Positions 51,457-60,720 of a DNA stretch of 64,000 nucleotides are shown one piece after another. Made by a program: the position numbers and the translations under genes. The notes under the pieces are model-generated. The model did no database searches. It was not told the origin of the DNA and saw nothing but the letters and a program-made list of their open reading frames with translations. Source of the stretch: Corallococcus caeni (GTDB lineage: Bacteria > Myxococcota > Myxococcia > Myxococcales > Myxococcaceae); the NCBI RefSeq assembly GCF_036245865.1, contig NZ_BTTW01000001.1, positions 558,001-622,000 of the forward strand. Direction: 5' to 3'. Position 1 is the first letter of the stretch. The number at the start of each line of letters is the position of its first letter.

Positions 51457-53211
51457 CTACGGCGCCGAGGGGGCGTTCGCGGGGGAAGGGGTTTCCAGGG
51501 GGGCGGGAGGACTGACCGGGGAGTCAGAGGCGTGGAGGATGGCCCTGCGCACCAGCGCGGGCGTGTCCAGCAGGAGCCCCACCCGGCCGTCGCCCAGGAT
51601 GGTGGAGCCGGAGATGCCGGGGATGCCCTGGAAGAGGCGCCCCAGGGGCCGGATGACCCGCTGGCCGTCGCCCTGGAGCTCGTCCACCGCCAGCCCGATG
51701 ACGCCGTCCGGGTGCCTGAGGACGACCACGTTCTCCCGGGCCGGCGTGGCGCTGCCCAGGGAGAAGACCTGGCGCAGCCGCAGGTACGGCAAGGGCTGGC
51801 CGCGCAGCGCCAGCACCCCGGACTCCTCCGACGTGCGCTCGCCGGCGGGGACCTCCATGCACTCCTGCACGCTCTCGATGGGGACGACGTACACCTGGTC
51901 CCCCACGCCCATGGCGAAGCCCTGGATGACGGCGAGCGTGAGCGGCAGCCGCAAGGTCAGCGTGGTGCCCTGCCCCTCCTGGCTCTGGATGGACACGGAG
52001 CCGCGCAGGGCCTCGATGTCCCGGCGCACCACGTCCATGCCCACGCCGCGGCCGGACAGCTCCGTCACCTCGGTGGTCGTGGAGAAGCCGGGCTCGAAGA
52101 TGAGGCGCAGGAGCTCGTCGTCGCGCAGCCGCTCGGGCGCCGCCACCAGGCCCTTGCGCCGTGCGCACTCGCGCACCCGTTCCCGCTGGATGCCCCGGCC
52201 GTCGTCGGACAGCTCCACCACGACGCTGCCGGCGTCATGGTAGGCCTTGAGCCGCAGGCGGCCCCGGGGGTCCTTGCCCGCCGCGCGCCGCTCGTCCGGC
52301 GTCTCGATGCCGTGGTCCAGCGCGTTGCGCAGCAGGTGGAGCAGCGGGTCGCGCAGCGCGTCCAGCACCGCGGTGTCCAGCGTGGCGTCCTCGCCCTCCA
52401 GATCCAGCTGGGCCAGCTTCTGCTGGGAGCGGGCCAGGTCGCGCACGGTGCGCAGGTGCTGACGGAACAGCGGTCCCACCGGGACCATCCGCACCTTCAT
52501 CACCTCTTCCTGGAGCGCCTCGAAGAGCGGATCCATCTCCCGCTGCTGGTTGAGCGCGTCCTCCCAGCGGGCGCCGGACTCCTCCGCGCACGACAGGAAC
52601 TGCGCCATCCGGCCCCGCGCCACGGACAGCTCCGCGGTGAGCGTGACGATGCGGTCCAGGCGCTCCATGTCCATGCGCGCGCGGCTTCGCGCCGTGCTCC
52701 GGGACTCCGGCATGCGCGGCAGGCCGGCGAGGAGGGGCGGCGCCTCCGTGGGGACGCCCGCGACGATGCCCTCGCGCAGCCGGACGAGGTGCGCCTGGTG
52801 CACCGCCCCCAGCGAGTCCACGCCCGCGAGCGAGGCCCGCGACAGGTCGCGCAGGTGGTCCACCGCGCCCAGCAGCAGCGACACCCGCGTCTCATCCGGC
52901 GCGAGGCGCCCGTCGAGCAGGGCCTGGAGGAGGTCCTCCACGCCGTGCGTGTAGTCCGTCACGGCCTGGAAGCCGAGCGACGCCGCCGCGCCCTTCAGCG
53001 TGTGGGCCCCGCGCAGGATGTCCTGGAGCAACCCGTCCGCCGGAGAGACCTCGAGCGCGATGAGGTTCTCTTCCATGGAGGCGACCAACCCCTCCGCCTC
53101 ATCCGCGAAGACAGCCAGCACCTTCTGCCACTCCGCGGCGGTGTCCGACGAGATGTCTCCCGGGCCTGTCGTCACCTTCCGCTCCACGAGCGCAAGGCAG
53201 TCAGCACACAC
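51457..53211 (-). CDS. cheA: CheA-type histidine kinase
   Basis: The protein has up to 584 residues (GTG at 53211; an internal GTG near 53175 is possible). Hpt domain ILRGAHTLKGAAASLGF with phosphorylatable His70. Dimerisation domain near LDRIVTLTAELSVARGRMAQ. HATPase_c with HLLRNALDHGIETPDERRAA, ELSDDGRGI and ELSGRGVGMDVVRRDIEALR. C-terminal CheW-like domain (LPLTLAVIQGFAMGVGDQVY). The P2 CheY-binding domain is missing. First gene of the cluster. Confidence 0.9.
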   Translation of the reverse strand: MCADCLALVERKVTTGPGDISSDTAAEWQKVLAVFADEAEGLVASMEENLIALEVSPADGLLQDILRGAHTLKGAAASLGFQAVTDYTHGVEDLLQALLDGRLAPDETRVSLLLGAVDHLRDLSRASLAGVDSLGAVHQAHLVRLREGIVAGVPTEAPPLLAGLPRMPESRSTARSRARMDMERLDRIVTLTAELSVARGRMAQFLSCAEESGARWEDALNQQREMDPLFEALQEEVMKVRMVPVGPLFRQHLRTVRDLARSQQKLAQLDLEGEDATLDTAVLDALRDPLLHLLRNALDHGIETPDERRAAGKDPRGRLRLKAYHDAGSVVVELSDDGRGIQRERVRECARRKGLVAAPERLRDDELLRLIFEPGFSTTTEVTELSGRGVGMDVVRRDIEALRGSVSIQSQEGQGTTLTLRLPLTLAVIQGFAMGVGDQVYVVPIESVQECMEVPAGERTSEESGVLALRGQPLPYLRLRQVFSLGSATPARENVVVLRHPDGVIGLAVDELQGDGQRVIRPLGRLFQGIPGISGSTILGDGRVGLLLDTPALVRRAILHASDSPVSPPAPLETPSPANAPSAP

Positions 53212-53622
53212 ATGGAGACGGATGGAGGGTCCTTCAGGAACAGCGACACGCGCCCCCCTTCCTCAAAATGCAAGGCATTGCCATGAAGGTGGGCCGACCC
53301 CCAGGCGAGGAATCAATCGAGAAGTCAACAGTATCGAAACATACAAAAAGACACAACCATACCGGTGATTTCACGCACAGTTGGAATGAGCAGGAAGGCG
53401 AGGGCTGAGGCCCGGCAGGACCTCCCAGGTCGGAATGGGAGCCCCTGCGACGAGAGCATGTCTCACCTGTCACGAGTTACATGTTTCAATACCATCCACA
53501 CCCAACACAGTGCGTCTCATCCGTTCGTACAAGACATCGCACTCGCGCTGCGGGGTGATGTGGACCCGTGGGTCCGTGCGCGACGCTCCCTCCAGCACAC
53601 GTGGAACAACCGGAGGTACTGC
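53212..53622. promoter_or_regulatory. 411-base divergent region between cheA and the FAD oxidoreductase
   Basis: No gene is supported here. An A/T-rich patch at ~53310-53385 (AAACATACAAAAAGACACAA) is unusual for this genome and probably holds promoter elements. A 14-base perfect palindromic hairpin GGACCC-GT-GGGTCC lies at 53562-53575, about 50 bases before the ATG of the plus-strand gene. Confidence 0.4.
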
Positions 53623-55410
53623 ATGCCCAGCGTCATCGTGGTGGGAGGGGGCGTCGCGGGGCTGACGGTCGCGCACGAATTGGCGGAGCGCGGCTTCGAG
53701 GTCCACGTCCACGACGCGCGGACGACCTGGGGCGGCAAGGCCCGCTCGCAGCCGGTGCCCGGCACCGGGACGCAGGGGCGGCGCGACCTGCCAGGCGAGC
53801 ACGGCTTCCGCTTCTACCCGCGCTTCTACCGCCACGTCATCGACCAGATGCAGCGCACGCCCGCGGTGCCCGGCGCGGCCACCCCCACCGTCGACCAGCG
53901 CCTCCGGGCCACCACGGAGAGCGCCATCGCAATGGTGGACGAGGACACGTGGTATCGCTTCTCACGCCGCAAACTCGACAAGCCCTACGACGTCCTGGAG
54001 GCGCTGGAGCTGTTCTTCCAGAAGCTGGACATCGACACGGCCGACAGCAGCCTGCACGGGCTCAAGATCCTGCAATTCCTCTCATCCAGTGACGCTCGCC
54101 GGTTTGGCCAGTATGAGCAGCTCTCCTGGTGGGACTACTGCCAGGGGGATTTGTACTCGCCGAAGCTCCAGCGACTGCTGCGGGCCGTCCCCCGCACGAT
54201 GGTCGCCATGGATCCGAAGCGCGGCTCCGCGCGGACGATTGGCACCATCTCCATGCAGCTCATCCTCGACTTCGCGCAGAGCGGGGTGAACAACGACCGG
54301 ACAATGGGCGGCCCCACCAGCCAGATGTGGCTGGACCCCTGGGTCGCCCAGCTGCGCTCCCTGGGCGTGCAATTCCACGCGGGCGTGCCCTGCACCGCGC
54401 TTGACGTCGCGGACGGGCGCATCTCCCGCGTCCGCTTCGCCAACGGCGAATCCCGCGCCGCGGACCACTACGTGCTCGCGGTGCCACTGGAGGCGGCGCA
54501 TGCGCTCATCACGCCGGAGCTGGCCGCGTTGGACCCGGCCCTGGCGAGGCTGCGCGCGTCGGACGTGGAGCAGCTGGTGTCGTGGATGGTGGGGATCCAG
54601 TTCTTCCTCTACGAGGACGTGCCGCTGGTCCGGGGCCACACCTTCTATCCGGACTCGCCGTGGGCGCTGACGTCCATCTCGCAGCCGCAGTTCTGGCGGG
54701 AGCTGGGGCTGTTCCGGCGCCAGTTCGGGGATGGGCAGGTGGGCGGGCTGCTGTCCATTGATGTCTCGGATTGGAACACGCCCGGCACGTTCGTGCCGAA
54801 GCGCGCGAAGGACTGCACGCCAGAGGAGCTCCAGACGGAGGTCTGGGGACAGCTCAAGGCGGCGCTCAACGGCCGGGACGCGGAGGAGCAGGTGCTGACC
54901 GACGAGCTGTTGCACTCCGTCCACCTGGACGCGGACCTGGACTACGGCGACGGGCTGCCGCCGCGCAACACGTCCGGCCTGCTGGTCCACCCGCCGCGCT
55001 CCTGGGAGGTGCGCCCGGAGGCCGCGAGCGCCATTCCCAATCTCTGTCTCGCGGGGGACTACGTCCGCACGCACACGGACCTGGCCTCCATGGAGGGCGC
55101 GTGCGAGGCGGGCCGCCGCGCGGTCAATGCCATCCTCGACCGGACGCACTCCAACGCCCGCCGCGCGGACATCTGGCCCCTGGAGGAGCCGGCGTGGCTG
55201 GAGCCGTGGAAGCGCCTGGACGCGGCGCTGTACCAGCGCGGACGGCCGCACCTGTTCGAGGTGATGGGCCTGCGCACCGCGCTCCAGGCCTCGGACGTGC
55301 TGCGCCGGTTCGCGGCCGTCACGGGCCTCACCGACGTGGACGACTGGCTGGATCAATTCCGCGTCAGCGACATGGTGGACACGCTGCTGGCGCGGCTGGG
55401 CATCCGCTGA
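53623..55410 (+). CDS. FAD-dependent amine-oxidase/desaturase-type oxidoreductase
   Basis: The protein has 595 residues from the ATG at 53623, preceded by CGGAGG. The FAD dinucleotide-binding motif is at residues 4-24 (VIVVGGGVAGLTVAHELAER), followed by HDARTTWGGKARSQPVPGTG and EHGFRFYPRFY, like hydroxysqualene dehydroxylase and phytoene desaturase relatives. The C-terminal FAD motif reads NLCLAGDYVRTHTDLASMEG. The last ~100 residues form an extra helical tail. A role in isoprenoid metabolism is suggested, with a squalene/phytoene synthase gene 4 kb away, but this link is inference. Confidence 0.75.
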   Translation: MPSVIVVGGGVAGLTVAHELAERGFEVHVHDARTTWGGKARSQPVPGTGTQGRRDLPGEHGFRFYPRFYRHVIDQMQRTPAVPGAATPTVDQRLRATTESAIAMVDEDTWYRFSRRKLDKPYDVLEALELFFQKLDIDTADSSLHGLKILQFLSSSDARRFGQYEQLSWWDYCQGDLYSPKLQRLLRAVPRTMVAMDPKRGSARTIGTISMQLILDFAQSGVNNDRTMGGPTSQMWLDPWVAQLRSLGVQFHAGVPCTALDVADGRISRVRFANGESRAADHYVLAVPLEAAHALITPELAALDPALARLRASDVEQLVSWMVGIQFFLYEDVPLVRGHTFYPDSPWALTSISQPQFWRELGLFRRQFGDGQVGGLLSIDVSDWNTPGTFVPKRAKDCTPEELQTEVWGQLKAALNGRDAEEQVLTDELLHSVHLDADLDYGDGLPPRNTSGLLVHPPRSWEVRPEAASAIPNLCLAGDYVRTHTDLASMEGACEAGRRAVNAILDRTHSNARRADIWPLEEPAWLEPWKRLDAALYQRGRPHLFEVMGLRTALQASDVLRRFAAVTGLTDVDDWLDQFRVSDMVDTLLARLGIR

Positions 55411-55442
55411 GGGCCGTGCCGGCGCCCGGGATGTCGCCTGGG

Positions 55443-55844
55443 CTATTGAAGGGACGGCTGCGCGGGCTCCTCCGGCTTGCCAGCCCGGGCCTGGGCGTAT
55501 TCCTCCGCGCCGGTGAAGTCGACGACGCGGCAGGGCTCATCCCCCACGACCCAGGCGTCATGGCCTGACGGGATGAAGGCGACGTCGCCCGGCTCCAGGT
55601 CCAGCTCCTGCCCGTCGAGCATCTGGATGTGCATCCGCCCGGACAGCACGCTGAGGGTGTGGACCGCCTCGCAGCTCTCCGTGCCCGCGATGGGCTTCAC
55701 GTCGTTCGACCATTGCCAGCCGGGTTCGAAGTAGCCCCGGCCAATGGTGAGCGCTCCCAGGTCCAGGACGGTGGCCTCTCCGTGCGCGATGAATGGCCGG
55801 CGCTCGTCCGCCTCGTTGGCCTTCTTGATGATGGCGCGTGCCAT
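55443..55844 (-). CDS. Cupin-domain protein
   Basis: The protein has 133 residues from the ATG at 55844, with a GGAGGGAT site upstream. Cupin motif 1 is degenerate (WSNDVKPIAGTESCEAVHTL) and motif 2 is LEPGDVAFIPSGHDAWVVGD. The strand set is complete for a single beta-barrel. Motif 1 lacks the usual HxH, so metal binding may be altered. Convergent with the oxidoreductase, 32 bases apart. Confidence 0.75.
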   Translation of the reverse strand: MARAIIKKANEADERRPFIAHGEATVLDLGALTIGRGYFEPGWQWSNDVKPIAGTESCEAVHTLSVLSGRMHIQMLDGQELDLEPGDVAFIPSGHDAWVVGDEPCRVVDFTGAEEYAQARAGKPEEPAQPSLQ

Positions 55845-56018
55845 GGTGCAATCCCTCCGGTGAATGGGTCCCAAGGGGAAAGCTGGGGGCCACGCGCGCT
55901 GGAGGAAAGGGTTGGGGCCCGGACGCGGCGGTGGACTGGAGCACGGGGTTTGGCGCCCGCCTCCACCTCCGTACCTTCGTGCCGCAGCAGCCGACCCGTG
56001 TCCCAAGGGAGTTGAGCC

Positions 56019-57095
56019 ATGCGCCTTCCGTCGCGCCTTGCCCTGTGGGCATGCCTGGTCATCGCGCAGGGGTGTCGCACGCACGCCGAGCCGCCTCCCG
56101 CGCCACCGCCCACGCCGCCCACCGCCACCGCCCGGCCGCTGCACCTGGCGAAGCCGGAGGCCATCGAGTTCGAGTTCGGACGGCCCCAGGCCACCGCCTG
56201 CAATTGCTTCAGCGCGGACGCGGCCTCGAAGGAGGTGCAGGAGGGCGGCGCGTGCGCCACGCCCCGCTTCGGCACGTACCTGCTCGCGCTGACGTGGGCG
56301 CCCACCTTCTGCCGGACCCATCCGGACAAGGAGGAGTGCGAGCACCTGGAGGGCACCTTCGGCGCGACGCACCTCACGATCCACGGGCTGTGGCCCCAGT
56401 TCACCGACGCGCAGGCGCAGGCGCAGCACTGCACCTACCCGGCCTTCTGCGGCGGGCTCTGCGAATGCCAGGGCCCCAACGCGCCTTCCAGGTGCTTCCC
56501 CGACCCCGCCACGATTCCGCAAGCCCTGGGCACCTACGGCCCGGGCTTCATCACGGACAACTTCTTCCTCGCGAACCACGAGTGGCCCAAGCACGGCAGC
56601 TGCACGGGGATGGACACCCGGACCTATTTCCAGAGCACCATCGACGCGCTGCTGTCATTGCCGGGCGACCAGGGGACGCCGCCCGCGCTGGGAGACAACG
56701 TCGGCAAGGAGGTGGCGCTGGAGGAACTGCGCGCGTCGTTCGGCCAGGGTGACAGCGTCGCCTTCAGCTGCGACCCGCAATGCAACCTCACGGAGGTGGG
56801 CGTCTGCTTCTCGGTGGATGAGCAGCGGCGCCCCGCGGCGCGCATGACGTGTCCCCAGAACGTGACCCTCGGCGACAGCAACAGCTGCGTGGGCAATGCC
56901 TCCCAGCCCCGCTGCCCCACCGTGAAGATCCAGGCCGCGAAGCCCTTCAACGGCGGCGGTGGAGGAGGCGGACCGGCCTCCACCTGCGGGCAGCCGGGCC
57001 AGGGCCCCGCGTGTACGAATGATCAGCTCTGCCAGGGCCAGGGCTGGGTCCGCTGCGCGAGCTCCGGGTGCTGCACCACCGTGCCCAAGCGCTAA
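56019..57095 (+). CDS. Secreted RNase T2-family lipoprotein with a Cys-rich tail
   Basis: The protein has 358 residues. The leader ends ...VIAQGC, so it is probably lipid-anchored. Both catalytic blocks of RNase T2 are present: CAS1 LTIHGLWPQF (His~122) and CAS2 FFLANHEWPKHGSCTG (~182-197), with the paired cysteines of the fold. A polyglycine linker (GGGGGGG at ~310) leads to a ~45-residue Cys-rich tail (CGQPGQGPACTNDQ...CCTTV) not part of the core enzyme, perhaps a binding module. It would degrade extracellular RNA. Confidence 0.85.
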   Translation: MRLPSRLALWACLVIAQGCRTHAEPPPAPPPTPPTATARPLHLAKPEAIEFEFGRPQATACNCFSADAASKEVQEGGACATPRFGTYLLALTWAPTFCRTHPDKEECEHLEGTFGATHLTIHGLWPQFTDAQAQAQHCTYPAFCGGLCECQGPNAPSRCFPDPATIPQALGTYGPGFITDNFFLANHEWPKHGSCTGMDTRTYFQSTIDALLSLPGDQGTPPALGDNVGKEVALEELRASFGQGDSVAFSCDPQCNLTEVGVCFSVDEQRRPAARMTCPQNVTLGDSNSCVGNASQPRCPTVKIQAAKPFNGGGGGGGPASTCGQPGQGPACTNDQLCQGQGWVRCASSGCCTTVPKR

Positions 57096-57108
57096 GGGCT
57101 CGGCGCCG

Positions 57109-58110
57109 TCAGGCCACGGCCTGGAGGTCGGCGTCGCGCGGCACCTTCGCGGCGGCCACGCGCACGACCTCCGGATCCGCGCCCTCCTTGTGGGCGTTCT
57201 CGCTCAGGTGCCGGCGCCAGGCGCGCGCGCCGGGCAGGCCCTGGAAGAGGCCCAGCATGTGCCGGGTGATGGCGCCCAGCGGCGCCCCCTGGCTCAGCTG
57301 CGTCTCGATGTACGGCAGCATCGCGTCCACCACCTCGTGCCGCGTGAGGGGCGCCTGCGTGCTCCCGAAGAAGCGCCGGTCCGCGTCCGCCAGGAGGTAC
57401 GGGGCTTCGTAGGGCGCGCGGCCCATCATCACGCCGTCCACGCGGCCCAGGTGCTCCGCCGCCGCGTCCAGCGTCTTGATGCCGCCGTTGAGGGTGATGT
57501 CCAGGTGCGGGTACTCGGCCTTGAGCCGGTGCACCAGCTCATAGCGCAGGGGCGGCACGTCCCGGTTCTCCTTGGGGGACAGCCCCTGCAGCCACGCCTT
57601 GCGCGCGTGCACGATGAAGCGCGTGCAGCCCGCGGCGGAGACGCGCCGCACGAAGTCCTCCAGCGTGGGCCACTCCTCCATGTCGTCGATGGCGATGCGC
57701 GACTTCACCGTCACGGGGATGCGCACCGCTTCGCGCATGGCGGCGACGCCGCGCGCCACCAGGTCCGGCTCCGCCATCAGGCACGCGCCGAAGCGGCCGG
57801 ACTGCACGCGGTCACTGGGGCAGCCCACGTTGAGGTTGATCTCGTCGTAGCCCCACTCCTCGCCGATGCGCGCGGAGGCGGCCAGGTCCGCCGGCTCCGA
57901 GCCGCCAAGCTGGAGGGCCACCGGGTGTTCGGCGGGCGTGAAGCCCAGCAGGCGGTCGCGCTTGCCGTGGAGCACCGCGCCCGTGGTCACCATCTCCGTG
58001 TAGAGCAGCGTGTGGCGGGAGATGAGCCGGAAGAAGTACCGGCAGTGCCGGTCCGTCCAGTCCATCATCGGCGCGACACACAGCGGCATGGGGTAGGCCA
58101 GGGCAGTCAT
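57109..58110 (-). CDS. dusA: tRNA-dihydrouridine synthase A
   Basis: The protein has 333 residues from the ATG at 58110. The Dus fold opens CVAPMMDWTDRHCRYFFRLI, with MVTTGAVLHG and VALQLGGSEPADLA. The catalytic cysteine is Cys97 in NLNVGCPSDRVQSGRFGACL. The FMN phosphate site is near ITLNGGIKTLDAA and DGVMMGRAPYEAPYLLADAD. This is DusA length and pattern; it reduces uridines 20/20a in the tRNA D-loop. Convergent with the RNase T2 gene. Confidence 0.92.
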   Translation of the reverse strand: MTALAYPMPLCVAPMMDWTDRHCRYFFRLISRHTLLYTEMVTTGAVLHGKRDRLLGFTPAEHPVALQLGGSEPADLAASARIGEEWGYDEINLNVGCPSDRVQSGRFGACLMAEPDLVARGVAAMREAVRIPVTVKSRIAIDDMEEWPTLEDFVRRVSAAGCTRFIVHARKAWLQGLSPKENRDVPPLRYELVHRLKAEYPHLDITLNGGIKTLDAAAEHLGRVDGVMMGRAPYEAPYLLADADRRFFGSTQAPLTRHEVVDAMLPYIETQLSQGAPLGAITRHMLGLFQGLPGARAWRRHLSENAHKEGADPEVVRVAAAKVPRDADLQAVA

Positions 58111-58214
58111 CGCCCTACCCATATCCGGACTCCCGCCGTCCGCCCAGGGTCTCCCGAGGCCCCCTCCGGAAGCAGGCGGGCTGCCGAGCCCGGCCGGCCC
58201 TATGCTCGCGGGCC

Positions 58215-58949
58215 ATGTCCCCTGCCCAGCCCTGGCTTCCCGCCGTCCGGAACAACGCGGACTGGTGCGATGCCGTCTGCCGCGCCCATGGCCGCCCGGG
58301 CCGCTTCGAGCACGGCCTGTGGATCAACCCCGCGCCGGTGCCGGCCTTCTATCCCAACGCCGTCACGCTCACGGCGGACGGGACGGAAGCCACCCTCCAG
58401 GCCCTGTCCCGCCTGGAGCTGCCGGGCCGCTGGGGCGTGAAGGACAGCTTCGCGACGCTCGACCTCTCCGCGCTCGGCTTCGACGTGCTGTTTGAAGCCC
58501 GGTGGATCCACCTGGAGGCCGCCGCGTCCGTGCCCCCACCCGCGTCAGGCCTGGTGTGGCGTACGGTCCAGACCCCGGACGAATTGGAGGCCTGGGAGGC
58601 GGCCTGGAGCGGGCTGCCCGAGGGAGCCCTGCCCGCCCCCGGCGTCCGCGTGTTTCCGCCCGCGCTGCTTCAAGAAGAAGGCGTCGTCTTCCTCGCGGCG
58701 GGGGACGGGCCACGCCCGCTGGCCGGTGGCATCGCGTCCCTCGCCGCGGGGGCCGTCGGACTGTCGAACACATTCCGCCGCGAAGGCGCGCCCTCATCGC
58801 TGGACGCGGAGCTGCTCTCGCGGCTCCGCGCCCGCTTCCCGGGGCATTCCCTCGTCGGCTACGAGCACGGCGAGGCGCTCGACGCCTGGTGCGCCCTGGG
58901 CTTCGAGCGCGGGGGGCCGCTGCGGGTGTGGCTCAAGCGGGGGGGCTGA
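58215..58949 (+). CDS. GNAT-like hypothetical protein
   Basis: The protein has 244 residues. The C-terminal part ends with RFPGHSLVGYEHGEALDAWC and ALGFERGGPLRVW, the closing helix-strand of a GNAT acetyltransferase. The acetyl-CoA loop is not obvious, so activity is uncertain. The N-terminal ~110 residues may be a degenerate GNAT half. Its end overlaps the convergent neighbour by 17 bases. Confidence 0.55.
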   Translation: MSPAQPWLPAVRNNADWCDAVCRAHGRPGRFEHGLWINPAPVPAFYPNAVTLTADGTEATLQALSRLELPGRWGVKDSFATLDLSALGFDVLFEARWIHLEAAASVPPPASGLVWRTVQTPDELEAWEAAWSGLPEGALPAPGVRVFPPALLQEEGVVFLAAGDGPRPLAGGIASLAAGAVGLSNTFRREGAPSSLDAELLSRLRARFPGHSLVGYEHGEALDAWCALGFERGGPLRVWLKRGG

Positions 58950-59463
58950 GCACCACGCCCTGCTCCGCGAGCCACGCGTCCACCAGCCGCTGGCCGGCGT
59001 CCGTCAGCGTGAAGCCCAGCCCGGCCCACTGCTGGCCGTTGAGCATCACCACCTGCCCCAGCGCGCGGGCGAAGGCCACCTCCGGCGCGGCGTGCTTGAG
59101 CAGCGCGCCCGCGTAGTGGTGCAGGAACAGGTCGAAGTTCTTCGCGAAGTCCGGGTGCCCGGGCAGCGAGTCGCTGCGCGTGTCCGCCGCCACGTCATAC
59201 GCCTGGATGAGCGCGCCGAAGCCCAGCACCTCCACCAGGAACGCATGCATCCGGGCCTGCCCCCGCACCCGGCCGGGCAGCCAGCGCTCCGGCCCCTCCG
59301 GCGTCTGGAACGTCCACAGCCCCCGGTGACGCGTGGCGGCGAACGGCAGCCCCCCACCCTGCCGCTCGAGCCGGGCCACGCGGCGGTGCACCCGCGGGGG
59401 CGCCGCCTCTGAACGCGCGGGGAAGTAGACGATGACCGCCGGGGCCGAGCGGGCGCAGTTCAT
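58933..59463 (-). CDS. Hypothetical protein
   Basis: The protein has 176 residues from the ATG at 59463 (a start at 59475 is also possible). Segments include RARMHAFLVEVLGFGALIQA-like helix content, HPDFAKNFDLFLHHYAGALL and TLTDAGQRLVDAWLAEQG. No signal peptide, membrane helix or known motif. Unrecognised family. Lies between the GNAT-like and terpene-synthase genes. Confidence 0.55.
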   Translation of the reverse strand: MNCARSAPAVIVYFPARSEAAPPRVHRRVARLERQGGGLPFAATRHRGLWTFQTPEGPERWLPGRVRGQARMHAFLVEVLGFGALIQAYDVAADTRSDSLPGHPDFAKNFDLFLHHYAGALLKHAAPEVAFARALGQVVMLNGQQWAGLGFTLTDAGQRLVDAWLAEQGVVLSPPA

Positions 59464-59547
59464 GAGGGACACCACTCCAGAGGGGGAACACCTGCACCGG
59501 AATTATCCGGCGCCAGCGCCCTGGAGTTGCTTCCCGGTCAACGCTTT

Positions 59548-60519
59548 TCAGGGGCCGCCCGGAACGGGCCCGGCGAGCGCCTCCACGGCCTCCGGCAGCG
59601 TGCCCCGCGAGAGCGCGGCCTGGAGGGTGTCCAGCTGGGCGGACACCACGGCGCGCGACACCTTGGCGCCCGCGCCGTCGCGCACCAGCAGCTCCAGCGT
59701 GGCCTGCGCCAGCAGGAGCGGCAGCGCGGTGAAGGCGAGCACGTCCCGAGGCGCCCCGGCCAGGTGCAGGGCCCGCACGTAGCGCGCGGCCGCGACCAGG
59801 TCCTCGCCCGCCAGCCGCTCCACGTCCTGGAGGTGGACGCCCTCCGGCAGCCACACGCGGCCCTCCTTCCGGTCCTGCCGCGCGTCCTTGAGGATGTTGA
59901 CCAGCTGGAGCCCCTCTCCGAACAGCGGGGCCAGCGAGCGCAGGTTGGGCGCGTACGGCGCGAGGCGCGGATCCAGGACGAACAGGTCCGTGAGCAGCTC
60001 GCCCACCAGTCCCGCCACGATGTAGCAATAGTCACGCAGGGACTGGAGCGACCCCAGTTGCAACCGTCCGTCCTCGGAGGCGCCGGCCAGCACCTGCCCC
60101 ATGCCCTGCACCGTCTTCAGCACGAAGTGGCGCAGGATGGCGCCGGCCTCCGGGCGCAGCGCGTCCAGGCTCGCCAGCAGCGTGGGGGTGCTCGCGAGCA
60201 GGTCCAGGTAGCCCGCGTTCTCGCTGGGGCGGCGCGACAGCCACTGGCGCGACAGCGCCTCGGCGTCCACGCCCGGGGTCTCCTGGAGCAGGGACGCGAA
60301 GGCGGCCAGGGCCTCCCGCCGCTCGTCGCGCGTCCAGGGGGCGGCGTCCTCCAGCGTGTCGGCGACGCGCAGCAGCAGGTAGCCCAGGCCCACCTCGCGG
60401 CGCAGCGGCTCCTCGAGCAGCGGGATGGCGAGCGCGAACGTGCGGCTGGTCCGCTCCAGGAAGTCCGCCAGTTCGTCATCCCGGAACGGCAGCGCCGTCG
60501 CGGTGGGGGCGTCACTCAA
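59548..60519 (-). CDS. Squalene/phytoene synthase-family enzyme
   Basis: The protein has 323 residues from a TTG at 60519 with GGAGG nine bases upstream. The longer open frame has no family similarity before SDAPTATALPF. The two Mg-diphosphate motifs of head-to-head prenyl synthases are present: DTLED (54-58) and DARQD (212-216, in QLVNILKDARQD), with RTFALAIPLL and GLVGELLTDLF helices. It would join two farnesyl or geranylgeranyl diphosphates toward squalene, hopanoid or carotenoid. Hydroxysqualene-type pathways pair such enzymes with FAD oxidoreductases like that at 53623. Confidence 0.8.
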   Translation of the reverse strand: MSDAPTATALPFRDDELADFLERTSRTFALAIPLLEEPLRREVGLGYLLLRVADTLEDAAPWTRDERREALAAFASLLQETPGVDAEALSRQWLSRRPSENAGYLDLLASTPTLLASLDALRPEAGAILRHFVLKTVQGMGQVLAGASEDGRLQLGSLQSLRDYCYIVAGLVGELLTDLFVLDPRLAPYAPNLRSLAPLFGEGLQLVNILKDARQDRKEGRVWLPEGVHLQDVERLAGEDLVAAARYVRALHLAGAPRDVLAFTALPLLLAQATLELLVRDGAGAKVSRAVVSAQLDTLQAALSRGTLPEAVEALAGPVPGGP

Positions 60520-60680
60520 GGAACCGTCCTCCGGACACGGGCGCGACGTTGCCGCCCGGGGGCCCTCACTGCCACAAGCCACCCACCGACACACGCGAGA
60601 ACATGCGGGCCCCGCGCGAGGGGCCCCCGGTGGACACCGGGTTCCCGGATTCCCGGGTCCGGACGCCGCCGGGAGCCCGC

Positions 60681-60700
60681 GCACCGGGTGCTTCCGGTGC
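60681..60700 (-). terminator. Stem-loop after the C69 peptidase gene
   Basis: A 7-bp stem (GCACCGG with CCGGTGC) and a 6-base loop end 21 bases beyond the minus-strand stop codon at 60721. Confidence 0.45.
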
Positions 60701-60720
60701 ACGGGGGCGCGGCGGGGGCC

